This document shows, piece by piece, positions 8,610-17,098 of a stretch of DNA of 64,000 nt. Made by a program: the position numbers and the translations under genes. The stretch is taken from the NCBI GenBank assembly GCA_045105235.1, contig JBGCDH010000032.1, forward strand, positions 186,001 through 250,000, given 5' to 3'. The notes beneath the pieces were generated by a model. It did not search any database and was not told where the DNA came from. It was given only the letters and a program-made list of their open reading frames with translations. The DNA is from GCA-2684655 sp045105235. GTDB taxonomy: Bacteria; Planctomycetota; UBA1135; UBA2386. The stretch's first letter is position 1. Every line of letters starts with the position of its first letter.

Positions 8610-9538
8610 CTACTTCGGTCCCTCGGCGGCCTGCAGTTCGGCCGCCGTCACATCCCGGCCAAACGGCTTGTCCTCGCCGCGGCGCAGCCGCTTCAGCACG
8701 GCCCGGGCAAAGCGATTCTCCGGATTGCGCGTCACGGCCTTCTCGAGCCAGGCGACGGCCTTCTGCCGCTTCTTTTGCAGGTAGCTGGCCATCGCCGCGA
8801 AGACGGCGGGGCGCTCATCGGCAGGCATGGCTTCGGCTGCGTATTCGAAATGCTCCAGCGCTTTGTCTGGATCGTGCCCAAACATTCGGGGTGCGAGCAG
8901 CTTGCGAAGCCCGAGAGCCGTGTGCAGGAGCGGGTCGTCACCCTGGCGCTCATTGGCCATTTTCAGGGCCGCCGCGATCTTGCCGTTCCACTTCAAAGCA
9001 CTGCCAAGACCGGTGATGCGCTGGCTCATCAAGCCTGCCTCGACCCGGAACAGCGTGGCGGAGTCCTCGCCGAGCTCGCGGGCGCGTGCGATGGCCGTCA
9101 GACCCTGTTCGACGTCTTGATCGAGCTCTTTGGGCAGCTCGTCGAAGATCGGCTCTCCGACGGCGACTCCGAGCAAGTGGGTGCGCTGCTGGATGCGTTC
9201 GAGCAACGTCTCCGCGAGCAGGCTCCACGTGTCGGCGCCGCAGCCCTCCGCCTGCGTGGACGTGCGCAGCGTGTCGAGCAGCTCATCAAACGCTTCGACG
9301 CGGCACTTGCGTCGCGCCGCTTCGAGCAGCGAGCGGGGGCCTTCTGGTGCCCGATCCCCGATGCCATCCCCGATGCCATCGCTCGCGCCTGGGTTGCTGC
9401 CCACCGCTGGCTGGTCTGGCTACCCGGCTCGATCGCGGGCACTTCGTAGTTTTCGCCGCCGCCCGACAGCAGGGACCAGGCAGTGAGGCCGATGCCGGCG
9501 GCGCAGGCAGTACAGAGAATGGGTAGGAGGCGGCTCAT
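8610..9538 (-). pseudogene. membrane-anchored TPR protein, apparently frameshifted
   Basis: The ATG at 9538 overlaps the glcF stop by 4 bp and begins a signal-anchor (MSRLLPILCTACAAGIGLTAW) followed by NYEVPAIEPG. A different frame then continues as PDQPAVGSNPGASDGIGDG and encodes about 260 residues of helical TPR-like sequence to the stop at 8610. The TPR frame has a stop codon (TAG) directly before PDQP and no good start of its own except GTG 9404. Adding one C to the CC run near 9418 would join the parts as EPGSPDQPAV, giving about 308 residues. This points to a 1-nt deletion, real or from sequencing. TPR helices include DDPLLHTALGLRKLL and KKRQKAVAWLEKAVTRNPEN. Probably a periplasmic scaffold; no link to glycolate oxidation is known. 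Confidence 0.65.
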
Positions 9539-10842
9539 TGCGACAGGAGTGGCGGCGAAGCGGAGGGCGGCGGCGGGCGAAGAAGTTCGATCGGGTGGCG
9601 AACGGGGACCTTGTGGCCACTTCGCCGCAGGTGACTGTCGATTTGCAGCATGCAGCCGGGATTTCCCGTCACGATCAGATCCGGTGCAGCGGCTACGAGG
9701 TTTGCAACCTTGCGCTGACCAATCTCCCCGGCGAGCTCCGGCTGCAGCATGTTGTAGATGCCAGCGGAGCCACAGCAGTCTTCGCTGGTGCTGGTTGCGA
9801 CCAGCTCGATCCCCGGCACCTGCTGCAGCAGTTCGCGTGGCTGGCTGCGCACGCCCTGGCCGTGGCACAGGTGGCAGGGATCGTCGTAGACGACCCGCTC
9901 CCGGCGCTCGGCGGGCGTGGCGGTCAGACCGTGTTCGGCGAGGACTTCGCTGACGTCGCGGCACTTCTTCGCAAACTCCTGGCCGGCCTCGTCGCCGAGC
10001 AGGTGGTCGTATTCTTTGAGGGCGCAGCCGCAGCCTGCCGAGTTGTTGATGACGATGTCGTCATCGGCGAAGGCCGCGACGTTTTCGCGGGCGAGCAGCT
10101 TGGCGCGATCCGGTCGGCCTGCGTGCATCAGCAGAGCACCACAGCAGCGCTGGGCCTTTGGCACGTGCACGTCAAAGCCGTTTTGCAGCAGGACGTCGAG
10201 CGTTGCCCGATTGACCCGGCCGAACATCGGCTCCATGACACAGCCGGTAAACAGCGCGACCCGCAGATTGCGGCGGGCAACGCCCGCAGGCGGAACGTGG
10301 AGTCCGGTCGGCAGCGGCCGCCGGTCGCGCCCCGGCGGCACGGGGGGCGCGAGTTCGGCCATCTGTCGCGGCAGCAGCCTGAGTTTGGTCGCGAGCCAGC
10401 GCAGGCCCATCGATTCGGCGAGTCGCAGCCCCCAAAACATCAAGCGAAGCCGCCCCTGCTTGGCCACGACGTGCCACAGCATCGTGCGCGTAAGCCATGC
10501 GGCGATGCCGCGCTTTGGCCGCCGTTGCTCGAGTTCGGCACGCGTCGATTCGAGGATCTCGCCGTACTTCACTCCGGATGGGCATGCGGTCTCGCAGGCG
10601 CGGCAGTCCAGGCAGCGGTCGAGGTGCGGGCGAATCGCTTCCGGGTCTTCGACGCGCCCTTCGGCGAGCGCGCGCATCAGGTAGATGCGGCCACGCGGGG
10701 ACTCCGCCTCGATGCCGAGCACCTGGTGGGTTGGGCAAACCGGCAGGCACAGGCCGCAGTGCACGCAGTCCAACGTGCGCGGATAGCTTGGGCTCTGCTT
10801 GTCCGCCGAGCCGTGCCGGGCCGAATCAGATGAAGATTCCAT
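9535..10842 (-). CDS. glcF: glycolate oxidase iron-sulfur subunit
   Basis: A 435-residue electron-transfer subunit of the glycolate oxidase complex, which oxidises glycolate to glyoxylate. Two 4Fe-4S clusters are evident near the N-terminus (CVHCGLCLPVCP and CLDCRACETACPSG). The C-terminal half holds two CCG-type cysteine-rich domains (KAQRCCGALLMHAGR, DDPCHLCHG, SEDCCGSAGIYN, TGNPGCMLQI). The ATG at 10842 (MESSSDS) is preferred; its first codons overlap the end of glcE. Gene order glcD-glcE-glcF with overlaps at both junctions shows a single transcript. The last few residues are Pro/Ser-rich. Confidence 0.94.
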   Translation of the reverse strand: MESSSDSARHGSADKQSPSYPRTLDCVHCGLCLPVCPTHQVLGIEAESPRGRIYLMRALAEGRVEDPEAIRPHLDRCLDCRACETACPSGVKYGEILESTRAELEQRRPKRGIAAWLTRTMLWHVVAKQGRLRLMFWGLRLAESMGLRWLATKLRLLPRQMAELAPPVPPGRDRRPLPTGLHVPPAGVARRNLRVALFTGCVMEPMFGRVNRATLDVLLQNGFDVHVPKAQRCCGALLMHAGRPDRAKLLARENVAAFADDDIVINNSAGCGCALKEYDHLLGDEAGQEFAKKCRDVSEVLAEHGLTATPAERRERVVYDDPCHLCHGQGVRSQPRELLQQVPGIELVATSTSEDCCGSAGIYNMLQPELAGEIGQRKVANLVAAAPDLIVTGNPGCMLQIDSHLRRSGHKVPVRHPIELLRPPPPSASPPLLSQ

Positions 10843-11953
10843 CGGGATCAAGCGCTTCCTTCAGGCGGGAGGTGAGATGCAGCTGGCCGGCATCGGTGGG
10901 GGTAGATCGGCCCAGCCGCGAGGCGTCCTCGCTGGCGCGCACCTGCGCCACGATGCCGAGCTTGTGCCACGCTTCGAGCAGCCGGTCGCTGGTGGCCGCG
11001 TTGCCGCTGGCCGCACGAAACCGACAACCTGCGAACCAGCGAACGGGCATGTCGGGGGCGTGCTGATCGATGGTCGCCAGCAAGAGTTCCAGTTGCGACG
11101 GCGTGGCGCCGCCGTCGATCTCTTCGGGGGGCGTGCCTGCGCCTGTTGCTGCGGAGGCGTTGCTGCGGATGCGAGCTGACGAAAGCAGGTGCTCTTCGCG
11201 CTGCCGCTCGTCGGAAGCCATCGCCGTGAGCCCGTGCTCACGGAGCACGGAATCGACGGTTCGTTCGCGACCAGACATCTGCCCGACAATCCGAAAGCTG
11301 GCATCGCGGCTGCGCTCGAGCGCCAGGACATCGGGCGGAATCGGCAGGCTGCGCAGCGCGTGGGTCTGCGCGAGAGCAGGCGCGCGGCCCAGCGGTACGC
11401 TGGCAAACCAGCGCCGGGCGCGCGGCGCTGGCTTGAGCCGCAGGTGCAGTCGCTTGGCGACAAATAGCCTGCCGTGGCTGCCGACAAACAGCTTGTGCAC
11501 ATCGAACCCGGCGACACTCTTGACGACCTTGGCGCCCGATCGAAACGGTGTGCCGTCGGCGAGTGCGCCGTCGAGTCCGAGCAGCAGGCTGCGCGGCGAC
11601 TGGCCGGCAATGGAGGCCGGCCCAATCGGATCGCTGGCGAATAGGCCGCCCAGCGAGCCGCTGCCGAGGCAAGGCAACTCGAGCTGGTGCTCGGCGAGCG
11701 CCTGATCGAGCGCGGCGCGCGTGACGCCCGCCTCGACGGTGCAGGTCTGGTCGCCGGCGTCGAGGCGCACAATCGTGTCTAGGCCGCTCAGGTCGAGCGG
11801 TGCGGTTTCGGCGGGCAGCGGCTCACGCTCATGCTGGCGGCTGCCGCAGCCTACGATGCGCACCTTGGCGCCCGGACGCGACTCCCGGCGGCTGCGGAGC
11901 CAGCCGTCGACCTCATCGGCGCAGGTTGGTTGTTCGGAGTTGCTCTGCATCAT
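10826..11953 (-). CDS. glcE: glycolate oxidase FAD-binding subunit (GlcE-like)
   Basis: A 375-residue FAD-binding subunit partnering GlcD and GlcF. The PCMH-type FAD domain is visible: VRIVGCGSRQ, LDTIVRLDAGDQTCTVEAGVT, GGLFASDPIGPASIAGQSPR and VVKSVAGFDVHKLFVGSHG, where the GxDxxKLFxGSxG motif is diagnostic for GlcE. The C-terminal part is less conserved. The start at 11953 overlaps the glcD stop by 4 bp (ATGA), and a second ATG follows immediately. The 3' end overlaps glcF by 17 bp. Confidence 0.9.
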   Translation of the reverse strand: MMQSNSEQPTCADEVDGWLRSRRESRPGAKVRIVGCGSRQHEREPLPAETAPLDLSGLDTIVRLDAGDQTCTVEAGVTRAALDQALAEHQLELPCLGSGSLGGLFASDPIGPASIAGQSPRSLLLGLDGALADGTPFRSGAKVVKSVAGFDVHKLFVGSHGRLFVAKRLHLRLKPAPRARRWFASVPLGRAPALAQTHALRSLPIPPDVLALERSRDASFRIVGQMSGRERTVDSVLREHGLTAMASDERQREEHLLSSARIRSNASAATGAGTPPEEIDGGATPSQLELLLATIDQHAPDMPVRWFAGCRFRAASGNAATSDRLLEAWHKLGIVAQVRASEDASRLGRSTPTDAGQLHLTSRLKEALDPDGIFI

Positions 11954-13395
11954 TCGTCCGCTAGCACGCGGTCGACCATCTGTGGCCACTTGGCAACCTC
12001 GGCGCATGCGTGGCGCTCGGGCAGCGCCTTGCCTGGATTGCAGCGGTCATCGGGATCGAACGTGCGCCGCACGCGGCCCATCACGTCGAGGTCGTTGTCG
12101 TCGAACATCATCGAGACGTGCTCGAGCTTTTCGCTGCCGACGCCGTGCTCGCCGGTAATGCTGCCGCCGAGATCCATGCAGGTCTGCAGGATCTCTTGGC
12201 CGGCGGCAACCGCGCGGGCCGTTGCGTCCGGGTCGCGGCCGTCGAAGCTGATGTTTGGGTGCAGGTTGCCGTCGCCTGCATGAAAGACGTTGGTGAGCCG
12301 CACGCCGTGTCGTTCGCCGATAGCCGTGATGCGTGTCAGGGCGTCTTCGAGACGGGTTCGTGGCACGACGCCGTCGAGCACGTAGAGGTCTGTGTCGATG
12401 CGCCCCATGGCGCCGAAAGCGCCCTTGCGGCCCTTCCAGAGCCGCTTGCGCTCGTTTGGGTCGGTGGCTTCTTCGACTTGGATCGCGCCGTGCTGCTGAA
12501 AGCATGCACGGCACTCCTCGGCCTCTTCGGTGAGCACGTCGTCGGGGCCGTCGAGCTCGACCAGCAGCACCGCGGCGGCGTCGGATGGGTAGCCGGCGCG
12601 ATACACTGAAGCCTCTACCGCCTGGATCGTTGCCTGGTCGAGAATCTCCAGCGCCGCTGGAACCAGGCCGGCCGCGACGATGTCGCCGACGCTGCGGCAG
12701 GCCGCCGACATCGAGGAGAACGCAGCGAGCAGCGTGCGGATCGCGGGCTGGTTGCGGCACAAGCGAACCGTGATTTCGGTCGCGATGCCAAACGTCCCCT
12801 CGCTGCCGCAAAACAGTCCGAGCACGTCGAGCGAGCCCGGCAGGCGCGGTCCCGACGCGTGCCCCAGTCGCGCGATTTCGCCGTCGGGGAGCACGATGAC
12901 GGCCCCGAGCACGTGGTCGGTCGTCATCCCATACTTGAAGCAGTGCGGGCCGCCGCTGTTTTCGGCGAGGTTGCCACCGATGGTGCAGACCGTCTGGCTG
13001 CTTGGGTCAGGTGCGTAGTGCAGGCCATGCGGCGTGACCTGGGTGGTCAGATCGAGGTTGACGACGCCGGGCTGCACGACCGCGTAGAGGTCGTCCGTTG
13101 AAACTTGCAGCACCTTGCGCATGCGCGAGCAGTCGATGACAACGGCCTGCGGGCCGGCTGTCGGGCCGCCAGAGAGGCAGGTGCCGGCGCCGCGCGGTAC
13201 GAAAGGCACGTTCGCCGCGTGCAGCAGCCTGACAACTGCCTGAACTTCCTTAGTGGTTTCCGGTAGCACCACGGCCCGCGGGCGCGCCTTGTGCACCGTG
13301 AAGCCGTCGCATTCCCAGGCCAGCAAAGAATCTGGACTGGTCAGAACGCGCTCTTTGCCAAGCGCTTGCAGCAGCTGTTTCTCGAGCGTTGCCAT
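11950..13395 (-). CDS. glcD: glycolate oxidase catalytic subunit GlcD (FAD-linked)
   Basis: A 481-residue FAD-linked oxidase subunit. Flavin-binding motifs VPRGAGTCLSGGPTAG and TIGGNLAENSGGPHCFKYGMT lie in the N-terminal half. The FAD-oxidase C-terminal domain has the metal/substrate-site motifs NVFHAGDGNLHPN and GGSITGEHGVGSEK and ends in the usual DPDDRCNPGKALP. The ATG at 13395 (MATLEKQLLQALG) matches the usual start of the family; the frame stays open for 69 codons upstream but that part looks non-coding. First gene of glcDEF; its promoter must lie in the gap shared with the divergent gene that starts at 13501. GlcDEF would feed electrons to the respiratory chain. Confidence 0.95.
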   Translation of the reverse strand: MATLEKQLLQALGKERVLTSPDSLLAWECDGFTVHKARPRAVVLPETTKEVQAVVRLLHAANVPFVPRGAGTCLSGGPTAGPQAVVIDCSRMRKVLQVSTDDLYAVVQPGVVNLDLTTQVTPHGLHYAPDPSSQTVCTIGGNLAENSGGPHCFKYGMTTDHVLGAVIVLPDGEIARLGHASGPRLPGSLDVLGLFCGSEGTFGIATEITVRLCRNQPAIRTLLAAFSSMSAACRSVGDIVAAGLVPAALEILDQATIQAVEASVYRAGYPSDAAAVLLVELDGPDDVLTEEAEECRACFQQHGAIQVEEATDPNERKRLWKGRKGAFGAMGRIDTDLYVLDGVVPRTRLEDALTRITAIGERHGVRLTNVFHAGDGNLHPNISFDGRDPDATARAVAAGQEILQTCMDLGGSITGEHGVGSEKLEHVSMMFDDNDLDVMGRVRRTFDPDDRCNPGKALPERHACAEVAKWPQMVDRVLADE

Positions 13396-13500
13396 GGCGA
13401 AGTCTGCCGGTGTCCGTCGGTCTCGCCGCTGAGCATAGCCCAAGCCCGGTCGGGTCAAGAATGGCGCCTGTCCGTGCCGATAGCGCGGCAGGTGAGCCAG

Positions 13501-14742
13501 ATGGTAGATGTTCAGGTCAAGAAGGTTGTAGCCGTCTGCTTCCTCGAAGCAGTCAAATTGACGTTGGAGCACCTGGGTGCGCGGCGCCTGGAGCTTTCGC
13601 AAGAAGGTGTTTCAGGTGGCGCAACCGAGGAGATGACTCGGGTCTACGGTGACTTGCGCCGCGTTCGTGACTACTTGCAGCGGTGCGTCAGCAGCTATCG
13701 CGACGTGGTCTCGCTTGAGCTGGATAGCGGCAGCGCCAGCATGCTGGTTGCGTCGTGCCGGCGCATGGTAGAGGCGATCGAGCACCGTCTGCACGAACGA
13801 GCGCTGCCGGACGATGAGCGCCAGTGGCTGCGCCAGAAGATCCAGGTGCTGTCCGACTGGGCGGTTGAGGTGGCGGGCAAGCCGATCATTGACCTGCCAC
13901 TCGCCCGTGTCAGCACCTTGATTGGCGAGTTTGGACGGGCGCTGACGACACGCATCCAGGGCAAGGTCTGGGGCAATCCCGAAGGCCGTCAAAAGATCGT
14001 TCCGCCAACCGAGGGCAAAGGCCCTTCGTCGGGGGGATCGACCGGGCTGTCGTCATTCGGAGACATGCTGCGGCCCGTCGATGAGCCTGGCGAGGACGAA
14101 GAGCGCGCCCATCCGGCGCCTGGCGGGAGCGACAGCATTGCGACGTCCAGCCCGTTGACGGCCTCGCCTCTGCCTCCCGATGTGGATCCGGAAGCGCTCG
14201 ATACGAGCCGAAACGTCGGCGAATCGTCGATGCTGCCGCCAGCACACGAAGCCGAAGAACAAGGCTCCGGCGGCGAACTCGTCGACGTCGAGAAGATCCG
14301 CGACCCTCGGCTGCGGTCGCTCGCGGCAATGGACATCAAGTCCCTCCAGCGGGCGCAAAGCGCCGGCGACTACCGGGTGGCTGCCGTTCTCGTCGGAGCG
14401 ATTGCGGAGTCGGTTGTGCTGGACTATGCGCTGCCGCGTCGCATTGACCTCGGCTTGCCCGAAGAGCCGGAGGCGTGGCCGCTTTCCGACATCCTGCTCG
14501 GCGCTCTTGGTGACGCGGCCCAGCCGCGCGATCGAGCCTTCTGCTTCCATCTCTTCTCGGCGCGCAACCTGCTGCGGCCGAGTCGGCAGGTGGTCACTCC
14601 CGTTGTCGTGACAGCGACGAGCTTCGTGCGCATTCACGAGTTTGTCGGGCGCGCATTCAGCGTGCTTGGCTACGGCATGGGCGTTTTCAGCGCGGACAGA
14701 AGTGACGCTACGGCCCGGGGCGGGGCCGGTTTCGCGCCGTAG
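13501..14742 (+). CDS. unknown protein with two helical domains and an acidic linker
   Basis: A 413-residue protein starting MVDVQVKKVVAVCFLEAVK. Residues about 1-155 are helical and carry no signal peptide. Residues about 160-265 form a disordered Pro/Ser/Glu/Asp-rich linker, and about 270-395 form a second helical domain (DIKSLQRAQSAGDYRVAAVLVGAIAE..., later FCFHLFSARNLLRPSRQ). The second domain somewhat recalls DUF4145/HEPN-like helical proteins, but I cannot confirm it. The ATG at 13501 is chosen because the upstream open frame overlaps the divergent glcD gene. No operon partner is evident. Confidence 0.72.
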   Translation: MVDVQVKKVVAVCFLEAVKLTLEHLGARRLELSQEGVSGGATEEMTRVYGDLRRVRDYLQRCVSSYRDVVSLELDSGSASMLVASCRRMVEAIEHRLHERALPDDERQWLRQKIQVLSDWAVEVAGKPIIDLPLARVSTLIGEFGRALTTRIQGKVWGNPEGRQKIVPPTEGKGPSSGGSTGLSSFGDMLRPVDEPGEDEERAHPAPGGSDSIATSSPLTASPLPPDVDPEALDTSRNVGESSMLPPAHEAEEQGSGGELVDVEKIRDPRLRSLAAMDIKSLQRAQSAGDYRVAAVLVGAIAESVVLDYALPRRIDLGLPEEPEAWPLSDILLGALGDAAQPRDRAFCFHLFSARNLLRPSRQVVTPVVVTATSFVRIHEFVGRAFSVLGYGMGVFSADRSDATARGGAGFAP

Positions 14743-14839
14743 TCCACGCAGTAGATTCACAGCGGGACGGCACAGCCCGCTTGCCAACGGGTGCTGCGGG
14801 CCCTTCACTGCTCGTGCGATTTCGCATCCAACGAGCACC

Positions 14840-15553
14840 GTGCGCCTTTTTGCTATTAGTGACCTGCACCTCTCCCTCGGCGTTGACAAGCCGATGGACA
14901 TCTTTGGCGAGCAGTGGGTCAACCACGCCGACCGCATGCGGGAGGCTTGGGATGAGATGGTGGCCCCCGAAGACTGGGTGCTGGTCGGCGGCGATACCTC
15001 CTGGGGCCTCAACCTGGCCGAAGCCCAGCCCGATCTGGATTGGCTCGGCGAACGCCCCGGCACCAAGATCCTGATCAAAGGCAACCACTGCACGTGGTGG
15101 CAATCGCGCAAAAAGGTAGAGGCCGCGATCGACGCGTCGATCTTGCTGCTGCAGAACAACGCCATTGAGATGCCGGATGGCACGGTGGTCGTCGGCACGC
15201 GCCTTTGGGATCCGCCCGATGCGCCGTGGGCTGACGACAAGACGGCGCAGGTGTTTGCGCGCGAACTCGAGCGCTTCAAGCTGTCGATCCAGGCCGGCAA
15301 GAAGCTCGGCGGCTGCGTCGCGGGTGGCAAGCGCACGATCGCGCTGGTGCACTACCCGCCGCGCTACTCGGATGGCCGCGAAACCGCCGCCGTCGAATTG
15401 ATCAAGGAGGCGCAGGCGCAGGTATGCGTCTATGGCCACCTGCACGGCAAGGACCACAAGTACGGCTTCCAAGGGGATGCCGACGGGGTTCGCTACTACC
15501 TGGCCAGCGTCGATGCGATCGACTTCCGGCCGATCCCGATCGAGTTGGCGTAG
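14840..15553 (+). CDS. calcineurin-like metallophosphoesterase
   Basis: A 237-residue cytoplasmic metallophosphoesterase starting at GTG 14840 (VRLFAISDLHLSLGVDKPMD). The metal-ligand motifs occur in the usual order: DLH near residue 8, GGDTSWGLN near 52, KGNHCTWW near 79, VHYPP near 170 and GHLHG near 198. Close family members normally read GNHD at the third motif; here a Cys replaces the Asp/Glu. The upstream in-frame extension overlaps the previous gene and is rejected. The substrate is unknown; family members hydrolyse phosphoesters such as cyclic nucleotides. Confidence 0.88.
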   Translation: MRLFAISDLHLSLGVDKPMDIFGEQWVNHADRMREAWDEMVAPEDWVLVGGDTSWGLNLAEAQPDLDWLGERPGTKILIKGNHCTWWQSRKKVEAAIDASILLLQNNAIEMPDGTVVVGTRLWDPPDAPWADDKTAQVFARELERFKLSIQAGKKLGGCVAGGKRTIALVHYPPRYSDGRETAAVELIKEAQAQVCVYGHLHGKDHKYGFQGDADGVRYYLASVDAIDFRPIPIELA

Positions 15554-15571
15554 CCGGTGGAGGCAAGAGCC

Positions 15572-16261
15572 GTGCGGAACCTCAGCGTGTCTTTGCTTGT
15601 TGGCGCCATGGCGCTCGTCATCCCGTCCTGCAGTGCCGCGCCCGAACCGCTTCCGGATGGCGTTGGTGATGGCTTGCTGCACGCCGACGAGCAGCCGCCG
15701 GAAGGCGCACAGCTCTACCAGCGTCCGGTGTGGCGCATGGGCGACACGTTCACGCTTGTGCGTGGCGAGCAGCTGCGCGGCACGTTTACGGTTGTTGAGG
15801 CCGACAAACAGGGCTACGCGATCGACATGGGACAGGGGCGCGTGCTGCGCCGCGACCGCGACCTCGGCAACGTGGGCGAATGGCAGGGCGCAGGCGAAGA
15901 TGCGACGGCGGTGCGCTTGATGTCACCGGTTGACGTTCGCTACCACTGGCCGCTCTGGGTTGGCAAGACCTGGTCGTGCCGCTTTGTGGATCGAGTGCGC
16001 GGCGGCCGCGCGCTGTTGATGCAGGCCGACTACCGGGTGGAGGGTCAGGATCGCCTTGCCGTGCCGGCCGGCGACTACGAAACACTGCGCGTGGTGCGCA
16101 GCTTGCGGCTGGCCGAGCCCGAAGCCGAGGGCAAGTTTTTGACCCGCACGCAGGTGGCATGGTTTGCGCCAGAGCTCGGCCTCGAGGTGCGCCAGCTGCT
16201 TGGCGATACGCTGGTGGAGCTGGTCGCGTTTGAGCGGGCAGACGGCGGCAGCGGGCAGTAG
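15572..16261 (+). CDS. predicted lipoprotein of unknown function
   Basis: The GTG at 15572 lies 18 bp after the metallophosphoesterase stop and about 9 nt after GGAGG, so this start is preferred over an in-frame GTG at 15557 inside the GGAGG. The 229-residue product begins RNLSVSLLVGAMALVIPSCS, a signal peptide with a lipobox-like Cys. The mature part is beta-rich (VWRMGDTFTLVRGEQLRGTF, RYHWPLWVGKTWSC, ETLRVVRSLRLAEPEAEGK) and resembles envelope lipoproteins that carry a tailored beta fold. No catalytic residues recognised. Confidence 0.75.
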   Translation: MRNLSVSLLVGAMALVIPSCSAAPEPLPDGVGDGLLHADEQPPEGAQLYQRPVWRMGDTFTLVRGEQLRGTFTVVEADKQGYAIDMGQGRVLRRDRDLGNVGEWQGAGEDATAVRLMSPVDVRYHWPLWVGKTWSCRFVDRVRGGRALLMQADYRVEGQDRLAVPAGDYETLRVVRSLRLAEPEAEGKFLTRTQVAWFAPELGLEVRQLLGDTLVELVAFERADGGSGQ

Positions 16262-16336
16262 CGCCTGCCGCCGCCCGTCTGTGCGCACGCAATAGTTCTA
16301 TTTTTGTGGCCGCATGATGTAGCTAGCTTCGCCTCC

Positions 16337-16765
16337 ATGAACTCGATCCGAAGTGTTCTCTTCCTAGTAGCATTCGTTGCTTCGACGTCTATCTGCAACG
16401 CGGCTTCCGAGATCGCCCAGGGCGCGGTTCCCGCGCCAGTTGTCCTGCCTGAGGAACCGCCGGCGTTTCTCAGCAGCCAAGAGTGGCGCGTCCACGATGG
16501 CAAGGGACAGCCGTTGCCCTACAAGATCGTCTTCACCTGGGTGGGTTTCGACCCCATCACTGGTGAGATGTTCTACGACCTTGACATCATCAATATCGAC
16601 TCGGGCAAGGTTGTTGCGCACGGCGAAGCATCCGACGGATTCGGCGGCTACGTCATCGACGTCTGGACCAGCGACAGCGGCTTGAGCTACACCTGGGAGT
16701 GGCAGGGAGACCACTACAAGAAGGTCGGTGGCACCGCAAACAAGCGCACCTTCTACCCAATGTAG
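16337..16765 (+). CDS. small secreted protein of unknown function
   Basis: A 142-residue protein beginning MNSIRSVLFLVAFVASTSIC, a clear signal peptide with cleavage near residue 24. The mature part is Trp/Tyr-rich and beta-like (KIVFTWVGFDPITGEMFYDL, DVWTSDSGLSYTWEWQGDHY). No known domain recognised. The 75 bp upstream are locally AT-richer than their surroundings (TTCTATTTTTGTGG), so the gene probably has its own promoter. Confidence 0.68.
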   Translation: MNSIRSVLFLVAFVASTSICNAASEIAQGAVPAPVVLPEEPPAFLSSQEWRVHDGKGQPLPYKIVFTWVGFDPITGEMFYDLDIINIDSGKVVAHGEASDGFGGYVIDVWTSDSGLSYTWEWQGDHYKKVGGTANKRTFYPM

Positions 16766-17098
16766 ACTGCGCCTGCTGCTGCTGCTGCTGCGGCGAGATA
16801 GAAGCGGCAAGCGGTCTCGCCGACATTTGCTGGCAACCGCGGAGCAGCCGGCTCGTAACGACTGCCAGCGCCCGCGGGCAGCTTCCGACTATGAGCCGAT
16901 ACGTCAGCGACATTGCATTTACTGACACCGTCAAGGCGGTGCAGGATGAGAAAGGGTCGCGCGAAATCTATCGGACCGGCCGGGCCGTTGCTCGCAGGGA
17001 TGGCGTCGATGTTCTCCGTCGGCGCATCGCAGCGATGATGAGACGGTGGGAAACGTCGCGGCCGCGAACGCGACGGCTGCATAAGCCAGCCCAGCAGC
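16766..17098. other. intergenic stretch with CTG repeat and a gene remnant
   Basis: These 333 bp hold no complete gene. Six CTG triplets run from 16773 to 16790. From 16891 a short open segment encodes what looks like the N-terminus of a pyridoxamine-phosphate-oxidase-like protein (listed separately). No terminator or promoter is obvious. Confidence 0.6.
16891..16980 (+). pseudogene. N-terminal remnant of a pyridoxamine 5'-phosphate oxidase-like gene
   Basis: ATG 16891 opens MSRYVSDIAFTDTVKAVQDE, followed by KGSREIYR. This matches the characteristic start of flavin-binding pyridoxamine-phosphate-oxidase-family proteins (IAFTPxVxAxQxxxGSRxxYxR). The frame then turns into low-complexity Arg-rich sequence that runs antisense into the barrel gene, so nothing of the flavin-binding domain remains. 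It is likely a decayed or truncated gene. The identification rests on about 28 residues and is moderate at best. Confidence 0.45.
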
